NCBI RefSeq assembly: GCF_017876155.1
Contig: NZ_JAGINP010000002.1
Location: 124,001 to 188,000 of the forward strand
Length of the DNA stretch: 64,000 nt
From: Azospirillum rugosum
GTDB lineage: Bacteria > Pseudomonadota > Alphaproteobacteria > Azospirillales > Azospirillaceae
Direction of reading: 5' to 3'
How positions within the stretch are numbered: position 1 is the stretch's first letter; each line of letters begins with the position of its first letter. Below the pieces are notes generated by a model. The model was not told where the DNA came from. It did not search any database and saw only the letters and a program-made list of their open reading frames with translations. The translations under genes were made by a program, and so were the position numbers. This document shows positions 21,052-29,644 of the stretch, piece after piece.

Positions 21052-21218
21052 ACCCCTCCAAGCACATCAAGCCGGCGCGGCGCTGGATCGGGTGGGTATG
21101 CGACTTCCTGCCGGAAGACCGGCAGAAGCGCCTCATCATGTGGGCGCGCCTCGTCGGGATCCTGTGCGCCTCCGACGCCGAAGCGATGGTCGCCGAGCGC
21201 GGCCTGAAGGAGGCGTGA
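21048..21218 (+). CDS. very small hypothetical phage protein
   Basis: A 56-aa protein beginning MNPSKHIKPARRWIGWV, basic and Trp-rich, with an internal hydrophobic-helical stretch (MWARLVGILCASDAEAM). It exactly fills the space between two coupled genes: its ATG overlaps the upstream TGA and its TGA overlaps ATG 21218. That supports it despite its size. Confidence 0.65.
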   Translation: MNPSKHIKPARRWIGWVCDFLPEDRQKRLIMWARLVGILCASDAEAMVAERGLKEA

Positions 21219-22144
21219 TGGGCAAGCTCCGGCACGTCGATTACTACCCCGACGAGTTCATTGTCGGCACGTCAGACATGCCGTGCGAGGTCAAGGGGGC
21301 GTATTGGACAATCTGCTCGCTGATCTACTCCAAGGGTGGCCCGGTGCAGGACGACGCGCACTGGCTCGCCAAGGTGTGCGGCTTGTCAACCCGGCGGTGG
21401 CCGTCCGTCCGTAAGGCGCTTCTCGACTCCGGGAAGATCACCGTCACGGACGGCAAGCTGTCGAACAACCGCTGCATGGTGGAGATCGAGCGGGCCGAGA
21501 AGCGGTCCAAGCAGGCCACCGTCAACGGCGAGCAGGGCGGGCGGCCGCGCGGTTCTGCCCCGGCCGAACCGCGTCAAACCCACGCTGAACCCCAGCTTGA
21601 ACGGCAGTTCAGCGGCGCGAACACCTCCAGTTCAGATGGAGTTGATGGGCGGTTTGCTAGTGGTGATCTGTTCGAAAGCAATGGGTTAGGGAAACCGGGC
21701 GGTTTTTCTGGCGAAAAACTAACTAACCAACTAACCAACTTACCAACTAATCATCCCCCCTATGCCCCCCCTGCGGGGGGCAGCTCGCCTGCCGGCGAGC
21801 CGACCGACCAGGGCCTTCCGGAGGGCGACGCGCCTCGCCGTTCCCGCAGGGCGCGGGGCGACCGGGGAACGCGGGTGCCGGACGGGCCCTTGCCCGAGGC
21901 CTGGGCTACCGCAGCGAACCACACCCGCGAAAAGCACCATTACCCGCTGCTCAGCCGGCGGCTGCTGGCCGTGCGCTGGGAGGCCTTCCAAAACTACTGG
22001 CGTGGAGTCAGCGGCTCCAAGGGCTTCAAGCTCGATTGGAAGGCCACTTGGCTGAACGACTGCATCGACAACCGAACGGAGAAGCGGTTCCCGCCCGAGG
22101 CGGCGGCGAAGCCTCGCGCTCCCATGATCGACACGACGGGGTGA
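21218..22144 (+). CDS. DUF1376 replication-associated protein
   Basis: A 308-aa protein. The N-terminal 90 residues match DUF1376 (YdaU-like): DYYPDEFIVGTSDMPCEVKG, then YWTICSLIYSKGGPV. A winged-helix-like block with WLAKVCGLSTRRWPSVRKALL also fits. Such proteins replace phage replication initiator or loader proteins next to a helicase. A low-complexity linker (about 115-240) precedes a C-terminal block ending FKLDWKATWLNDCIDN, which resembles the C-terminus of DnaT/phage O-like proteins. The primase-helicase starts 3 bp after its stop, so the two likely act together at the phage origin. Confidence 0.83.
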   Translation: MGKLRHVDYYPDEFIVGTSDMPCEVKGAYWTICSLIYSKGGPVQDDAHWLAKVCGLSTRRWPSVRKALLDSGKITVTDGKLSNNRCMVEIERAEKRSKQATVNGEQGGRPRGSAPAEPRQTHAEPQLERQFSGANTSSSDGVDGRFASGDLFESNGLGKPGGFSGEKLTNQLTNLPTNHPPYAPPAGGSSPAGEPTDQGLPEGDAPRRSRRARGDRGTRVPDGPLPEAWATAANHTREKHHYPLLSRRLLAVRWEAFQNYWRGVSGSKGFKLDWKATWLNDCIDNRTEKRFPPEAAAKPRAPMIDTTG

Positions 22145-22147
22145 CCC

Positions 22148-23971
22148 ATGACGGATCTGATCGCAAAGCTCGCCGAGCACGGCATTCGCCCCATGCGGGG
22201 TCAGTCCTTCCGCGAGGGAACGGACAGCTACACCCTGTGCCCGAACTGCTCACCGCACCGCAAGCCGGGGAACCGCAACAAGCCGGTGCTTTCGGTCAAG
22301 CTGGACCTGGACGGTGGTGCCGTGTGGCATTGCAACCACTGCGACTGGTCGGGGAACGTTCCAGCTATGCGCAGCGGCCGGGATGGGGCCCCCGTCTACG
22401 AGCACCGGCCCAAGCCCGCGCCGCGCCCGGCCCGTCAAGCTCCGCCGCCCGAACAGCGGCAGCGGCCGGCCAGCATGATGGAGTTCTTCGAAAAGCGCGG
22501 CATCGCGGCAGATGTCGTAGAGGAAATGGGCGTGTACCTCACCCGCATGAAGTTCCCGCAGGACTTCCACTTGGGAGGCGATCCCATCGACTGGTCGAAG
22601 GTCCCTGACACTCCCTGCATCGCCTTCCCGTACACATTCGAGGGAACCATCACGAACCACAAGTACCGCGATGCGGGAAAGCGGTTCTGCCAGGACCCAA
22701 AGACCCTACGCACCCTCTACAACATCGACCAGGCGGCGCAGGACGTCCTGATATGGGTCGAGGGCGAGATGGACGTGCTCGCCTGCCTCACGGCCGGCTA
22801 CCGCTCGGTGGTCAGCCTTCCGGACGGCGCGCCGGGTAAGGTCCGCGACGAGGACGACCCGCGCCGTGAGACGGACAAGCGCTACGAGGCCATCGCCAAC
22901 TGCGCGGATCACATCTCCAGCGTGGCAAAGCACATCATCGCCACGGACGGTGACGGGCCCGGCGACGCCCTGGCGGAGGAACTGGCACGGCGGCTCGGTA
23001 AGGAGAAGTGCTGGCGGGTGCGCTGGCCGGCCGGGTCGAAGGACTCCAACGAGGTGCTCATGTCGGCCGGCGCCGACGAGCTGCGCCGGGTGATCGAGGC
23101 GGCGGTGCCGTACCCGCTTGAGGATCTGTACGACCTCGAACCGGGCGCGTTGCTGCGGCTGCGGCGCAGCCCGAAGGCGGCGGTCTACAGCACCGGATGG
23201 GTGAACGTGGACGAGTTCCTGAAGGTGCCGAGCGACGGCCGGCTGTTCGTCGTCACCGGTATCCCGAACATGGGTAAGTCGGAATGGGTGGACGCGCTGA
23301 TCGTAAACACCTGCCTCGAACTCGGCTGGCACGCGGCCATCTGCTCGCCGGAGAACAACCCGGTCGAACTGCACGCAGCGAAGATCGCCGAGAAGTGGGC
23401 CGGCCTGCCGTTCGCGGATCACGGCCAGATGATCCCGCCAATGAGCGACACCCTTCTCCAGCGGGCGGAAGACTGGATCGCCCAGCACGTCACGTTCATT
23501 CGCTCGGATGTGCCCGGCCGACCGATGACCGTCGACTGGATCCTTGACCGTGCGAGCAAGTCGGTCCTTCGCCGTGGCAGCCGGTGGCTCGTCGTGGATC
23601 CGTGGAACCGTCTGGAGCGCAATCGGGGCGACGGCCAGACGGAAACGGAGTTCGTGGCAGAGAGCTTGAGCAAGATGGCGGCTTGGGGCTCCGCGCACTC
23701 CTGCAACGTCATTCTCGTGGCGCACCCGAAACAACTTCAACGCGACCCAAGAGAGAACAAAATTCGCGTTCCCGGTGGATATGACATCTCTGGCTCTGCA
23801 AACTTCTACAACATTCCAGATTTCGGAATAACGATCCATCGTCCAGACATGGAAAGCACAAATGTTGAGGTCCATGTATGGAAGGTAAGGTTCAAAAGTC
23901 ACGGGAAAAAAGGGATGTCTGTGCTATCATGGGACAAGAATAGCGGGCGCTACGCCCCCGAAGCCGCGTGA
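22148..23971 (+). CDS. phage primase-helicase (zinc finger, TOPRIM, DnaB-type ATPase)
   Basis: A 607-aa protein resembling T7 gp4. An N-terminal zinc ribbon has CPNCS (from Cys31) and CNHC. A TOPRIM primase domain follows with VLIWVEGEMDVLACLTAGYR and the acidic motif IIATDGDGPGDA. The C-terminal RecA-fold helicase has Walker A GIPNMGKSEW (about 373-382), Walker B WLVVDPWNR and a distal H-motif VILVAHPKQLQRD. It would prime and unwind DNA at the phage fork. The 3' end of the gene is less GC-rich than its surroundings. Confidence 0.9.
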   Translation: MTDLIAKLAEHGIRPMRGQSFREGTDSYTLCPNCSPHRKPGNRNKPVLSVKLDLDGGAVWHCNHCDWSGNVPAMRSGRDGAPVYEHRPKPAPRPARQAPPPEQRQRPASMMEFFEKRGIAADVVEEMGVYLTRMKFPQDFHLGGDPIDWSKVPDTPCIAFPYTFEGTITNHKYRDAGKRFCQDPKTLRTLYNIDQAAQDVLIWVEGEMDVLACLTAGYRSVVSLPDGAPGKVRDEDDPRRETDKRYEAIANCADHISSVAKHIIATDGDGPGDALAEELARRLGKEKCWRVRWPAGSKDSNEVLMSAGADELRRVIEAAVPYPLEDLYDLEPGALLRLRRSPKAAVYSTGWVNVDEFLKVPSDGRLFVVTGIPNMGKSEWVDALIVNTCLELGWHAAICSPENNPVELHAAKIAEKWAGLPFADHGQMIPPMSDTLLQRAEDWIAQHVTFIRSDVPGRPMTVDWILDRASKSVLRRGSRWLVVDPWNRLERNRGDGQTETEFVAESLSKMAAWGSAHSCNVILVAHPKQLQRDPRENKIRVPGGYDISGSANFYNIPDFGITIHRPDMESTNVEVHVWKVRFKSHGKKGMSVLSWDKNSGRYAPEAA

Positions 23972-24009
23972 GGAGTGCTTGCAATGACCATGATTGGGGG
24001 TTCGCTCTG

Positions 24010-25179
24010 ATGGGCGCAAACGACCTTCATACTTCGGCTTCTGGCGGCGCTCAGAACGTGCGCGCCGCCGTTCCGATGACTCGCCAGCAGCATGGAGGAA
24101 CGCGCGGCCTGCCGGATCGGCTCGTGCTGCGCACCGACATCCCCGGTGTCTACTCGGGTCACACGACCATCGAAGGTCGGGAGCACCCGCGGCACTATCG
24201 CGTGACGGTCGCCAGCGACGGACTGCACCTGGAGGACGCAACCGAGCACATCGCGTTGGAGTTGCTGGAGCGGTCTAAGGTGGCCGTCCAGCGCGAGAGG
24301 GGCGCGCAACGAGCTCAGGTCGCGCAGTCCGCGGGAAAGGCTCCGGAGCGGCATCGCGCCGACCGCGGCGAAGTGGTGCGGGAGTTCACCGAGCGGGCCG
24401 GCCTCTTCCGCACGCGCGCCATGACGCCGGTCGGCACGCTCGCCAACCGTGGCGTCATATCGCCGCTGCAATTCGAGGTGGGGCGCAAGCTGCGCCTCGA
24501 CGTCGAAGCCATGGCCGGCGCCCGTGAGCCGGTGGAAGCGCCGGGGCTGCTGGTCGACAGCCCCGACGGCCGGTGCTGGGAGGACTTCGCCATCGAGGCG
24601 GGGCACCGGTTCCACTTGGTGCGGGAGGCGTGCTGCGCGCTGGAACCGTTCGATGGGCTTAAGCCCTGGCCGGTTCTCGAAGCCATCGCGATCAACGAGC
24701 AGACGCTTCTCGACGTGGCCGGCGGAGCGACGCACAAGGCCGCGCAGACCCGCGTCAAGGTGGCCCTCCGCCGCGCTATGGATGCCGCCGCCCCGTTCTA
24801 CGGGATCCCGGTCGAAAGCGTGACGTCGCAGGTATTCGTCCACGGGGCACAGGCCCCGATAGAACTGGTCCAGGAGGTGGACGAGACCTGGCGCGCGATG
24901 ACGCTGAACGCCCGACCGTGGGTCGCCATCGGAAAGGAGCCGGGCGACATCTCCAAGCAGGCCAAGGACGCGCTGCTCGATCTGGTCAAGCGCAAACTCG
25001 GCCCCCAACGCCACCCGCTCGCCGAGGTTTACCGGGTGCTGGCGGAGGACCGCAAGGAGGCGATCGACTCCGCGCTGGCGGCCAAGGCGCGGGGTGCCGA
25101 GCAGGCGTCCAAGGCCGCACAGGACCTGGAGGACGAAAAACGTCGGGTCCTGCGCTCCCGCGGTAAACAAATGAGTTGA
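24010..25179 (+). CDS. hypothetical phage protein (DUF6456-like motif)
   Basis: A 389-aa protein. The central segment TLANRGVISPLQFEVGRKLR resembles the R-x-G-x-L-x(4)-F-x-x-G-x-x-x-R pattern of alphaproteobacterial DUF6456-type proteins often near cell-cycle or phage replication genes. This is a by-eye match. The C-terminus is a charged coiled-coil-like helix. ATG 24010 with upstream GGGGG is preferred; a GTG at 23968 overlapping the helicase stop would add 14 residues. It is the last gene of the early operon, before a strong terminator. Confidence 0.72.
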   Translation: MGANDLHTSASGGAQNVRAAVPMTRQQHGGTRGLPDRLVLRTDIPGVYSGHTTIEGREHPRHYRVTVASDGLHLEDATEHIALELLERSKVAVQRERGAQRAQVAQSAGKAPERHRADRGEVVREFTERAGLFRTRAMTPVGTLANRGVISPLQFEVGRKLRLDVEAMAGAREPVEAPGLLVDSPDGRCWEDFAIEAGHRFHLVREACCALEPFDGLKPWPVLEAIAINEQTLLDVAGGATHKAAQTRVKVALRRAMDAAAPFYGIPVESVTSQVFVHGAQAPIELVQEVDETWRAMTLNARPWVAIGKEPGDISKQAKDALLDLVKRKLGPQRHPLAEVYRVLAEDRKEAIDSALAAKARGAEQASKAAQDLEDEKRRVLRSRGKQMS

Positions 25180-25531
25180 TTGTGGAATATGAGTTCGCTT
25201 AGATGAGGGTGATCGCACTTCGTGCGTCCGGAGAGCCCCGCCAGCGTTATTCCCGCTGGCGGGGTTTTTCGTTGGTGGCGCGCCGCCTACCTGGACCGGT
25301 AGAGACGGGGGCTACCGGGGCGTGAGGGCGCCTTTTCGCCGCAGTGGTGGACCACGCATCTCCGGACCAACCGGTTGCTCCGTTGATCCCGTCATCGCCT
25401 CGAAGCGACCGGATCACAACAGCGCATGAAACCGGCTCAGGTCAAGATTAACGTCGATTAACGTGGTGATACATCGCCGTGCATGGTTGCACGATGATCC
25501 GCCGCGCGACGTTGGACTGCGAAGGCCAACC
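25180..25531 (+). other. intergenic region after early operon
   Basis: This 352-bp stretch has no supported gene. It contains the early-operon terminator (25236-25269) and, further on, two short direct repeats TTAACG-TCGATTAACG (about 25448-25463) that could belong to a promoter or operator for the methyltransferase gene. Confidence 0.5.
25236..25269 (+). terminator. strong intrinsic terminator of early operon
   Basis: An 11-bp perfect stem, CCCCGCCAGCG (25236-25246) / CGCTGGCGGGG (25254-25264), has a 7-nt loop and T5 (25265-25269). It closes the 12675-25179 transcription unit. Confidence 0.93.
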
Positions 25532-26941
25532 GTGACCCAGGAGATCGAGATTGTTTACCGCCCGCTTGCCGGCCTGAAGCCCCGCGAGCGGAACCCGAAG
25601 GCGCACGGCCAGGACCAGCTTGAACGGCTGGTCTCCAGCCTTACTGAGTTCGGGTGGACGCGCCCGCTGCTGATCGACGCCGCAGGCGTCCTCGTGGCGG
25701 GCCACGGAACGTGGGAAGCCGCAAAGCTCGCGCACGAGCGGGGCCTGCGGATCCCCAACCATGCCGACCCGGGCGTCGCCCCGTGCCGCGTTCTGGCCCA
25801 CCTGACGCCCGAGCAGGTCCGCGCCTACGTCATCGCGGACAACCGGCTGTCCGAACTCGGACGATGGGACGACGACCTGCTGGCCGCCGAGCTTGTGGAC
25901 CTACAGGGCCTCGGTTTGGACATCGGCACGATCGGGTTCAATGCCGCCGATCTGGAGGCGCTCTGCGGCGATGATGCCGCCGACGACCGCAAGGGCGGCG
26001 CGACCGGCAAGACGCTCGCAGAGCGGTTCGGCGTTCCGCCGTTCACCGTGCTCGATGCACGGCAGGGCTACTGGCGCGCCCGCAAGGCCGCCTGGGTCGC
26101 CATGGGCGTGCACGCCGAGGAGGGCCGGGAGCACCTGCCGGACACCAACGTCGCAACCGACTGGATGCGGCGCGGGTCGGCTACCGGAGGCAGCGCGTTT
26201 GACCCGGTGTTGGCTGAGCTGGTGTTCCGGTGGTTCACGCCGACGCCGACCGCCACGGTGCTGGACCCGTTCGCGGGCGAGGCAACGAAGGGGGTCGTCT
26301 GCGCGGCGCTGGGCTACGACTACACGGGCGTGGAACTGCGGGCCGAGCAGGTGCTGGCGAACGAGACGCAGTGGGGCCGGGTGCGCGACAAGCTCCCGCC
26401 GGAACGGCTCGCGCAGGTTCAACGTGACCCGCTGTGGCTTCATGGCGACAGCGCGCGGATTGGGGAAGTCCTGCCGGGCGGCAGGCTCTACGACCTCGTG
26501 TTCACCAGCCCGCCCTACTACGACCTGGAAATCTACTCGAAGCAGGACAAGGACGGCTCGGCATTCGAGACCTACGATCTGTTCATCGAGTGGTACCGGG
26601 ACATCTTCCGGCAGGCCTGCGAGCGGCTGAAACCCAACCGCTTCGCCGTCGTCAAGATCGGCGACGTCCGGGACGAGCGGGGCGCCTACCGGAACTTCTT
26701 GGGCGACAACATCGCCTGTTTCCGGGACCTGGGGCTGCATTTCTACAACGAGGCAGCGCTGGTGACCCCGGTTGGTTCCCTGGCCCTGCGCGCTGGCAAG
26801 CAATTCCTGGCGAGCCGAAAGCTCGGGCGGGGGCACCAGAACGTGCTGGTCTTCTTCAAGGGCGACCCGCGGAAGATCAAGACGGAGTTCCCGCAGGAAA
26901 TCGAGGTCGGCGATGCCGACGTTGACGATCCCGCAGCGTAA
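25532..26941 (+). CDS. ParB-domain DNA methyltransferase (N4/N6 type)
   Basis: A 469-aa fusion. The N-terminal ParB/Srx domain (about 5-115) carries NPKAHGQDQLERLVSSL and VLVAGHGTWEAAKLA. The C-terminal SAM-dependent methyltransferase has motif I VLDPFAGEATKGVVCAAL (about 243-260) and catalytic motif IV TSPPYYD at 325-331, which indicates exocyclic amino methylation (N4-C or N6-A). Such orphan phage enzymes commonly protect phage DNA from host restriction. GTG 25532 is preferred; an upstream GTG at 25463 adds 23 residues without family support. It overlaps the next gene by 29 bp. Confidence 0.9.
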   Translation: MTQEIEIVYRPLAGLKPRERNPKAHGQDQLERLVSSLTEFGWTRPLLIDAAGVLVAGHGTWEAAKLAHERGLRIPNHADPGVAPCRVLAHLTPEQVRAYVIADNRLSELGRWDDDLLAAELVDLQGLGLDIGTIGFNAADLEALCGDDAADDRKGGATGKTLAERFGVPPFTVLDARQGYWRARKAAWVAMGVHAEEGREHLPDTNVATDWMRRGSATGGSAFDPVLAELVFRWFTPTPTATVLDPFAGEATKGVVCAALGYDYTGVELRAEQVLANETQWGRVRDKLPPERLAQVQRDPLWLHGDSARIGEVLPGGRLYDLVFTSPPYYDLEIYSKQDKDGSAFETYDLFIEWYRDIFRQACERLKPNRFAVVKIGDVRDERGAYRNFLGDNIACFRDLGLHFYNEAALVTPVGSLALRAGKQFLASRKLGRGHQNVLVFFKGDPRKIKTEFPQEIEVGDADVDDPAA

Positions 26942-27449
26942 GCGCCTCCGGGCGCTGGTCATCGCCCAGCACGTCCGCGAGACGGGCCTGCCGGGCGTCG
27001 TGTGCTTCTCCTGCGGCAACGCGAGCCGGGCCCTGAAGGAGGTGGGGCTCTACACCGTGGAGATCGCCCCCGGCGGTGACCTGTCGGCAGGGAAGTGGTG
27101 GACGGCGTCGGAGATCGCCAAGGCTTGGCCGCACCTGCTGGACGCCACGAGCGGCCACCTGCCGGTGCCGGTGATGGCCGCGGTGGCAACGGCGCTACGG
27201 GACGACATGGGCGAGCTGCCGGCCGACACCTACGACGTTCCGACCGGGAGTGGCGAGACGCTCGTGTGCCTCGCCATGGCCTACCCGGACAGCCGGTTCC
27301 GGCCCGTCTACGGCGTCGGCAAGGGGACGGCGTTCGAACCCTTCGCCCCGCTCAACGGGCTGGTGCTGGCGCTGGCCGGCGGGCGTGTAGACCTACACGG
27401 TGGTGTGGACCTACAGGGGAGCGGGCAGACCTACACCGTGGAGGCGTAG
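26913..27449 (+). CDS. hypothetical phage protein downstream of methyltransferase
   Basis: A 178-aa protein of unknown function. Blocks GVVCFSCGNASRALKEVGLY and VPTGSGETLVCLAMAYP, followed by YGVGKGTAFEPFAPLN, look like a small alpha/beta fold with a glycine-rich phosphate-type loop. The last 22 residues are encoded by the iteron array and read as VDLH/VDLQ repeats, so the repeat has invaded or co-evolved with the coding end. It overlaps the methyltransferase gene, suggesting coupled translation. Confidence 0.75.
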   Translation: MPTLTIPQRKRLRALVIAQHVRETGLPGVVCFSCGNASRALKEVGLYTVEIAPGGDLSAGKWWTASEIAKAWPHLLDATSGHLPVPVMAAVATALRDDMGELPADTYDVPTGSGETLVCLAMAYPDSRFRPVYGVGKGTAFEPFAPLNGLVLALAGGRVDLHGGVDLQGSGQTYTVEA

Positions 27450-27548
27450 ACCTACAGGGTGCCCGCCTCCGTGGACCTACACCGTGTCCATGGACCTACA
27501 GAGGGATGGTGTAGACCTACACCGCCCCTCCGTGGACCTACACCGGGT
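27384..27548 (+). repeat. iteron-like array, eight GACCTACA units
   Basis: GACCTACA occurs at 27390, 27408, 27428, 27449, 27474, 27493, 27514 and 27535, giving spacings of 18, 20, 21, 25, 19, 21 and 21 bp. Most copies are extended to GTGGACCTACAC or GTAGACCTACAC. The best copies (27385-27398, 27509-27522) are palindromes, GTGTAG-AC-CTACAC. All face one way at about two helical turns, as in initiator-binding iterons. The array starts inside the 3' end of the upstream gene. It could be a phage replication origin or a cooperative operator. Confidence 0.75.
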
Positions 27549-27949
27549 CGGCGGCGGGGCGGCTCCTCCTTCGAGGCGCCGGCGGCCGGGGAGCGCCTGG
27601 TCGTCGCGGCGCACGCGCTCCGCCGGGGCCGACGCTCCGCCGGGCGCGGCGCTCCGGCGAAGCCGGGCAGGGGTGCGGCGTAGCGGTCGCGCCGATCGTG
27701 CGGCGGAGCAGGGCCGGGCAACCGGGACGCCGCACGCCCTCCGGTTCCATGCACTGGACCGGACGGGTTTCGCCATGGCGCGGCGCTGGTGCTGGCGTTG
27801 GCGCTGTTGTGGTGCTGAACCGCCGTAACCCTACCGCCCCACGGCGAGGCGCACCTGCGGCGCGACGCCATGGGGTAGGGCAGGGACGAAGAAAGCCGCG
27901 GACCCGGAGGCCCGCGGCTTGCGGTAGGGGGACGGCAGGAGGGAGTCGA
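27546..27949. other. non-coding GC-rich region between iterons and reverse cassette
   Basis: Very GC-rich with several overlapping open frames on both strands, none with codon bias, ribosome sites or recognisable sequence. It contains only the reverse-strand terminator at 27886-27920. Because it adjoins the iterons, it may be part of an origin. Confidence 0.45.
27886..27920 (-). terminator. terminator of reverse-strand cassette
   Basis: A 9-bp stem, AAGCCGCGG (27893-27901) / CCGCGGCTT (27912-27920), is read on the minus strand and followed by TCTTCGT. It lies 30 bp beyond the stop of the 27950-28195 gene. Confidence 0.65.
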
Positions 27950-28195
27950 TCAGGGAGCGGCGTGCTGGCCCATGGCGAGCCCCCAACGGGCGCGGAACCG
28001 GACGGCGCAGTACTCGGCGCGGCGGAGCTGGAACAGCTTCACGCCCAGCGTGCGGCCGACGGCGGTGTGCTTGGCATAGGCAAGGCTCTCGCGGGTGCAC
28101 GCCACGGCGTACCAGCGCGGCAAGCCCAGCGCCTCCAGCTTGCGAAGGAACAGGCGGCACGCCGCGACGCGGGTGCTGCGGTCGGACAGGTTCAT
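27950..28195 (-). CDS. small hypothetical protein of reverse cassette
   Basis: An 81-aa basic helical protein (MNLSDRSTRVAACRLFLRKL) with no known family. The start at 28195 is supported by a GGGGAG ribosome site about 8 nt upstream on the minus strand. It is the last gene of the three-gene minus-strand unit and is followed by a terminator. Confidence 0.65.
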   Translation of the reverse strand: MNLSDRSTRVAACRLFLRKLEALGLPRWYAVACTRESLAYAKHTAVGRTLGVKLFQLRRAEYCAVRFRARWGLAMGQHAAP

Positions 28196-28211
28196 GGCTT
28201 GGCTCCCCGGA

Positions 28212-28682
28212 TCAGTTGAAGCGGACCCGGAGGCCCGCGTCGGAGGCGCTGGAGGCAATGGAAACCACCTCCGCCGACTCTGCCGTGTAGGTGTCGCCGC
28301 TGAACCCGTGCTTGCTCTTGGCGAGGCCTTCGACGTGCGCGCGGCCCTCCGTGGTGTGGAGCCGGACCATGGTGTAGCCCTGCCCGAGCGCGTAGACGTG
28401 GAGGTCGCAGGAGGGCGGGACGGGCTTGGCGGAGAACGGAGCCGGGAACTCCCGTGGGCATGCCTTGCGGTGTGTCTTGCGGGACAGTGTGCCGTTGGGC
28501 TTGCGGGTGTAGACCACCAGCGAGTCATCGGCGTTCCAGATCCCCGCGACGCCGTGCTGGAGCGCGTGCCGCTTCGCCGCGCCTTCGGCCGTGGTGACGC
28601 GGGAAAGTCTCTGCGCCGCTGAAGACCAGCGACGCCGCTCGCGGTAGGCTTCGCCGTCCAAGGGGAAATAGAACGTGCTCAT
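28212..28682 (-). CDS. hypothetical protein of reverse cassette
   Basis: A 156-aa protein starting MSTFYFPLDGEAYRERRRWS, soluble and basic, with several Trp/Tyr in a beta-rich middle (AGIWNADDSLVVYTRKPNG). No family was recognised. The start at 28682 was chosen over 28718 because of a GGACGA-type site and compact N-terminus. It sits between a terminator-like hairpin upstream and the 81-aa gene downstream. Confidence 0.68.
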   Translation of the reverse strand: MSTFYFPLDGEAYRERRRWSSAAQRLSRVTTAEGAAKRHALQHGVAGIWNADDSLVVYTRKPNGTLSRKTHRKACPREFPAPFSAKPVPPSCDLHVYALGQGYTMVRLHTTEGRAHVEGLAKSKHGFSGDTYTAESAEVVSIASSASDAGLRVRFN

Positions 28683-28710
28683 GGTATCGTCCTCGTGCTG
28701 GAGGAAGGGG

Positions 28711-28746
28711 AAAAGCAAAGGGGGCGGGAGTTACCCCGCCCCCCTT
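28711..28746 (-). terminator. intergenic hairpin within reverse cassette
   Basis: A GC-rich stem (28718-28728 with 28735-28746, one bulge), read on the minus strand, is followed by TGCTTTTCC. It lies between the 28770 stop and the next minus-strand start and may act as an attenuator or partial terminator. Confidence 0.55.
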
Positions 28747-28769
28747 CGGTGCTGGTGTGGTGGTGTGCC

Positions 28770-29537
28770 TTACTCGGCCGCAACCGGCATCGGCGCCGCG
28801 CCGCTGTTCGCCTCGTTGGCGTTCGCGGGAGCGATGCCCTCGGGCAGCTTGCCGTAATACCGGCCCTCGCCGCCCTTCTTCCGGTACTCCAGGTCCAGGC
28901 CGAAGGTCTCGTCCAGTTCGTTCAAGGTGCCGCTGCACTTCTTCCAGCCGACCGCCGTCTCCAGTTCCTTCATGGTGGCACCCTCGGCGCGGCACACGAG
29001 GTCGATCAGGATCCGCTTCTTCGTTCCGGGGGCAGGGAAGGCGGGAGCGTTGCCCGTGCGCGGCGTGGCGCCAATGGCCTCGTACTTCTCGCCCTCCGCG
29101 AGGGGGCGGAAGGTCCAGCCGCCGTCCACCTGCTCGACCTTGATCCGGTTCTTCGCGAACCCGTCGCAACGAGCCCACGCCACGGCGTGATCCACGGTGG
29201 GGAACTTCAGGTCGGCGGGTGCGGTGCTCACGGCGTTCGCCTTCGGCTGCTCGCCCTGCGGCGGGTTGGTGGTGTCGCCGTCCTGCGGCTTGCTCTCCTG
29301 CCCGTCGCCCTGCGGCGCGGCACCCTGCGGCGTGGTGGAGGTGCCTTCGGTGCGCGTCACGCCATCGCCCTCGCCGTTGCCCTGCTCGGGCTCGATGCGG
29401 GCGTAGGTCCAACCGCCCTCGCCCTTGCTCACGGTGAACTCGCCGTCCTGAAAGCCCGCCGCCTTAGCGGCGGAGGTGGCGGCACCCTTGGAGGTGAAGG
29501 AGCGGGCGGCGGTATCGGTCATGTTGAACAGGCTCAT
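28770..29537 (-). CDS. DUF3489-like protein with repeated N-terminal module
   Basis: A 255-aa protein. Two related modules (about 12-48, FTSKGAATSAAKAAGFQDGEF, and about 110-150, FPTVDHAVAWARCDGFAKNR) share the pattern ...V-x-x-G-x-GGWT-x-x. A Gly/Gln/Pro-rich linker separates them. The C-terminal 70 residues (KKRILIDLVCRAEGATMKELE, then YYGKLPEG) resemble the DUF3489 wHTH-like domain common in alphaproteobacteria. It is the first gene of the reverse cassette, with its promoter facing away from the terminase operon. The start at 29537 was chosen from a long open frame because of its ribosome site (GGAGCTTC) and position near the operator at 29645. Confidence 0.75.
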   Translation of the reverse strand: MSLFNMTDTAARSFTSKGAATSAAKAAGFQDGEFTVSKGEGGWTYARIEPEQGNGEGDGVTRTEGTSTTPQGAAPQGDGQESKPQDGDTTNPPQGEQPKANAVSTAPADLKFPTVDHAVAWARCDGFAKNRIKVEQVDGGWTFRPLAEGEKYEAIGATPRTGNAPAFPAPGTKKRILIDLVCRAEGATMKELETAVGWKKCSGTLNELDETFGLDLEYRKKGGEGRYYGKLPEGIAPANANEANSGAAPMPVAAE

Positions 29538-29644
29538 AGAGAAGCTCCTACGGAGTGTGGTTGCTTTTGCGTGTGTTGGCGGCTCATTCGCTCGCCGTGG
29601 TTGAACCGTAGCGGAGGCTTTGGCGGGTAGCGAGAGAGAAAATT

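Noticed and set aside
27384-27548. CRISPR array
   Set aside because: Repeat unit is only 8-14 bp with 18-25 bp total period and no proper spacers; no cas genes nearby.
27400-27871. Small genes (139-142 codons) on either strand after the iterons
   Set aside because: No start signals, low-complexity Arg/Pro/Ala composition, and mutually overlapping.
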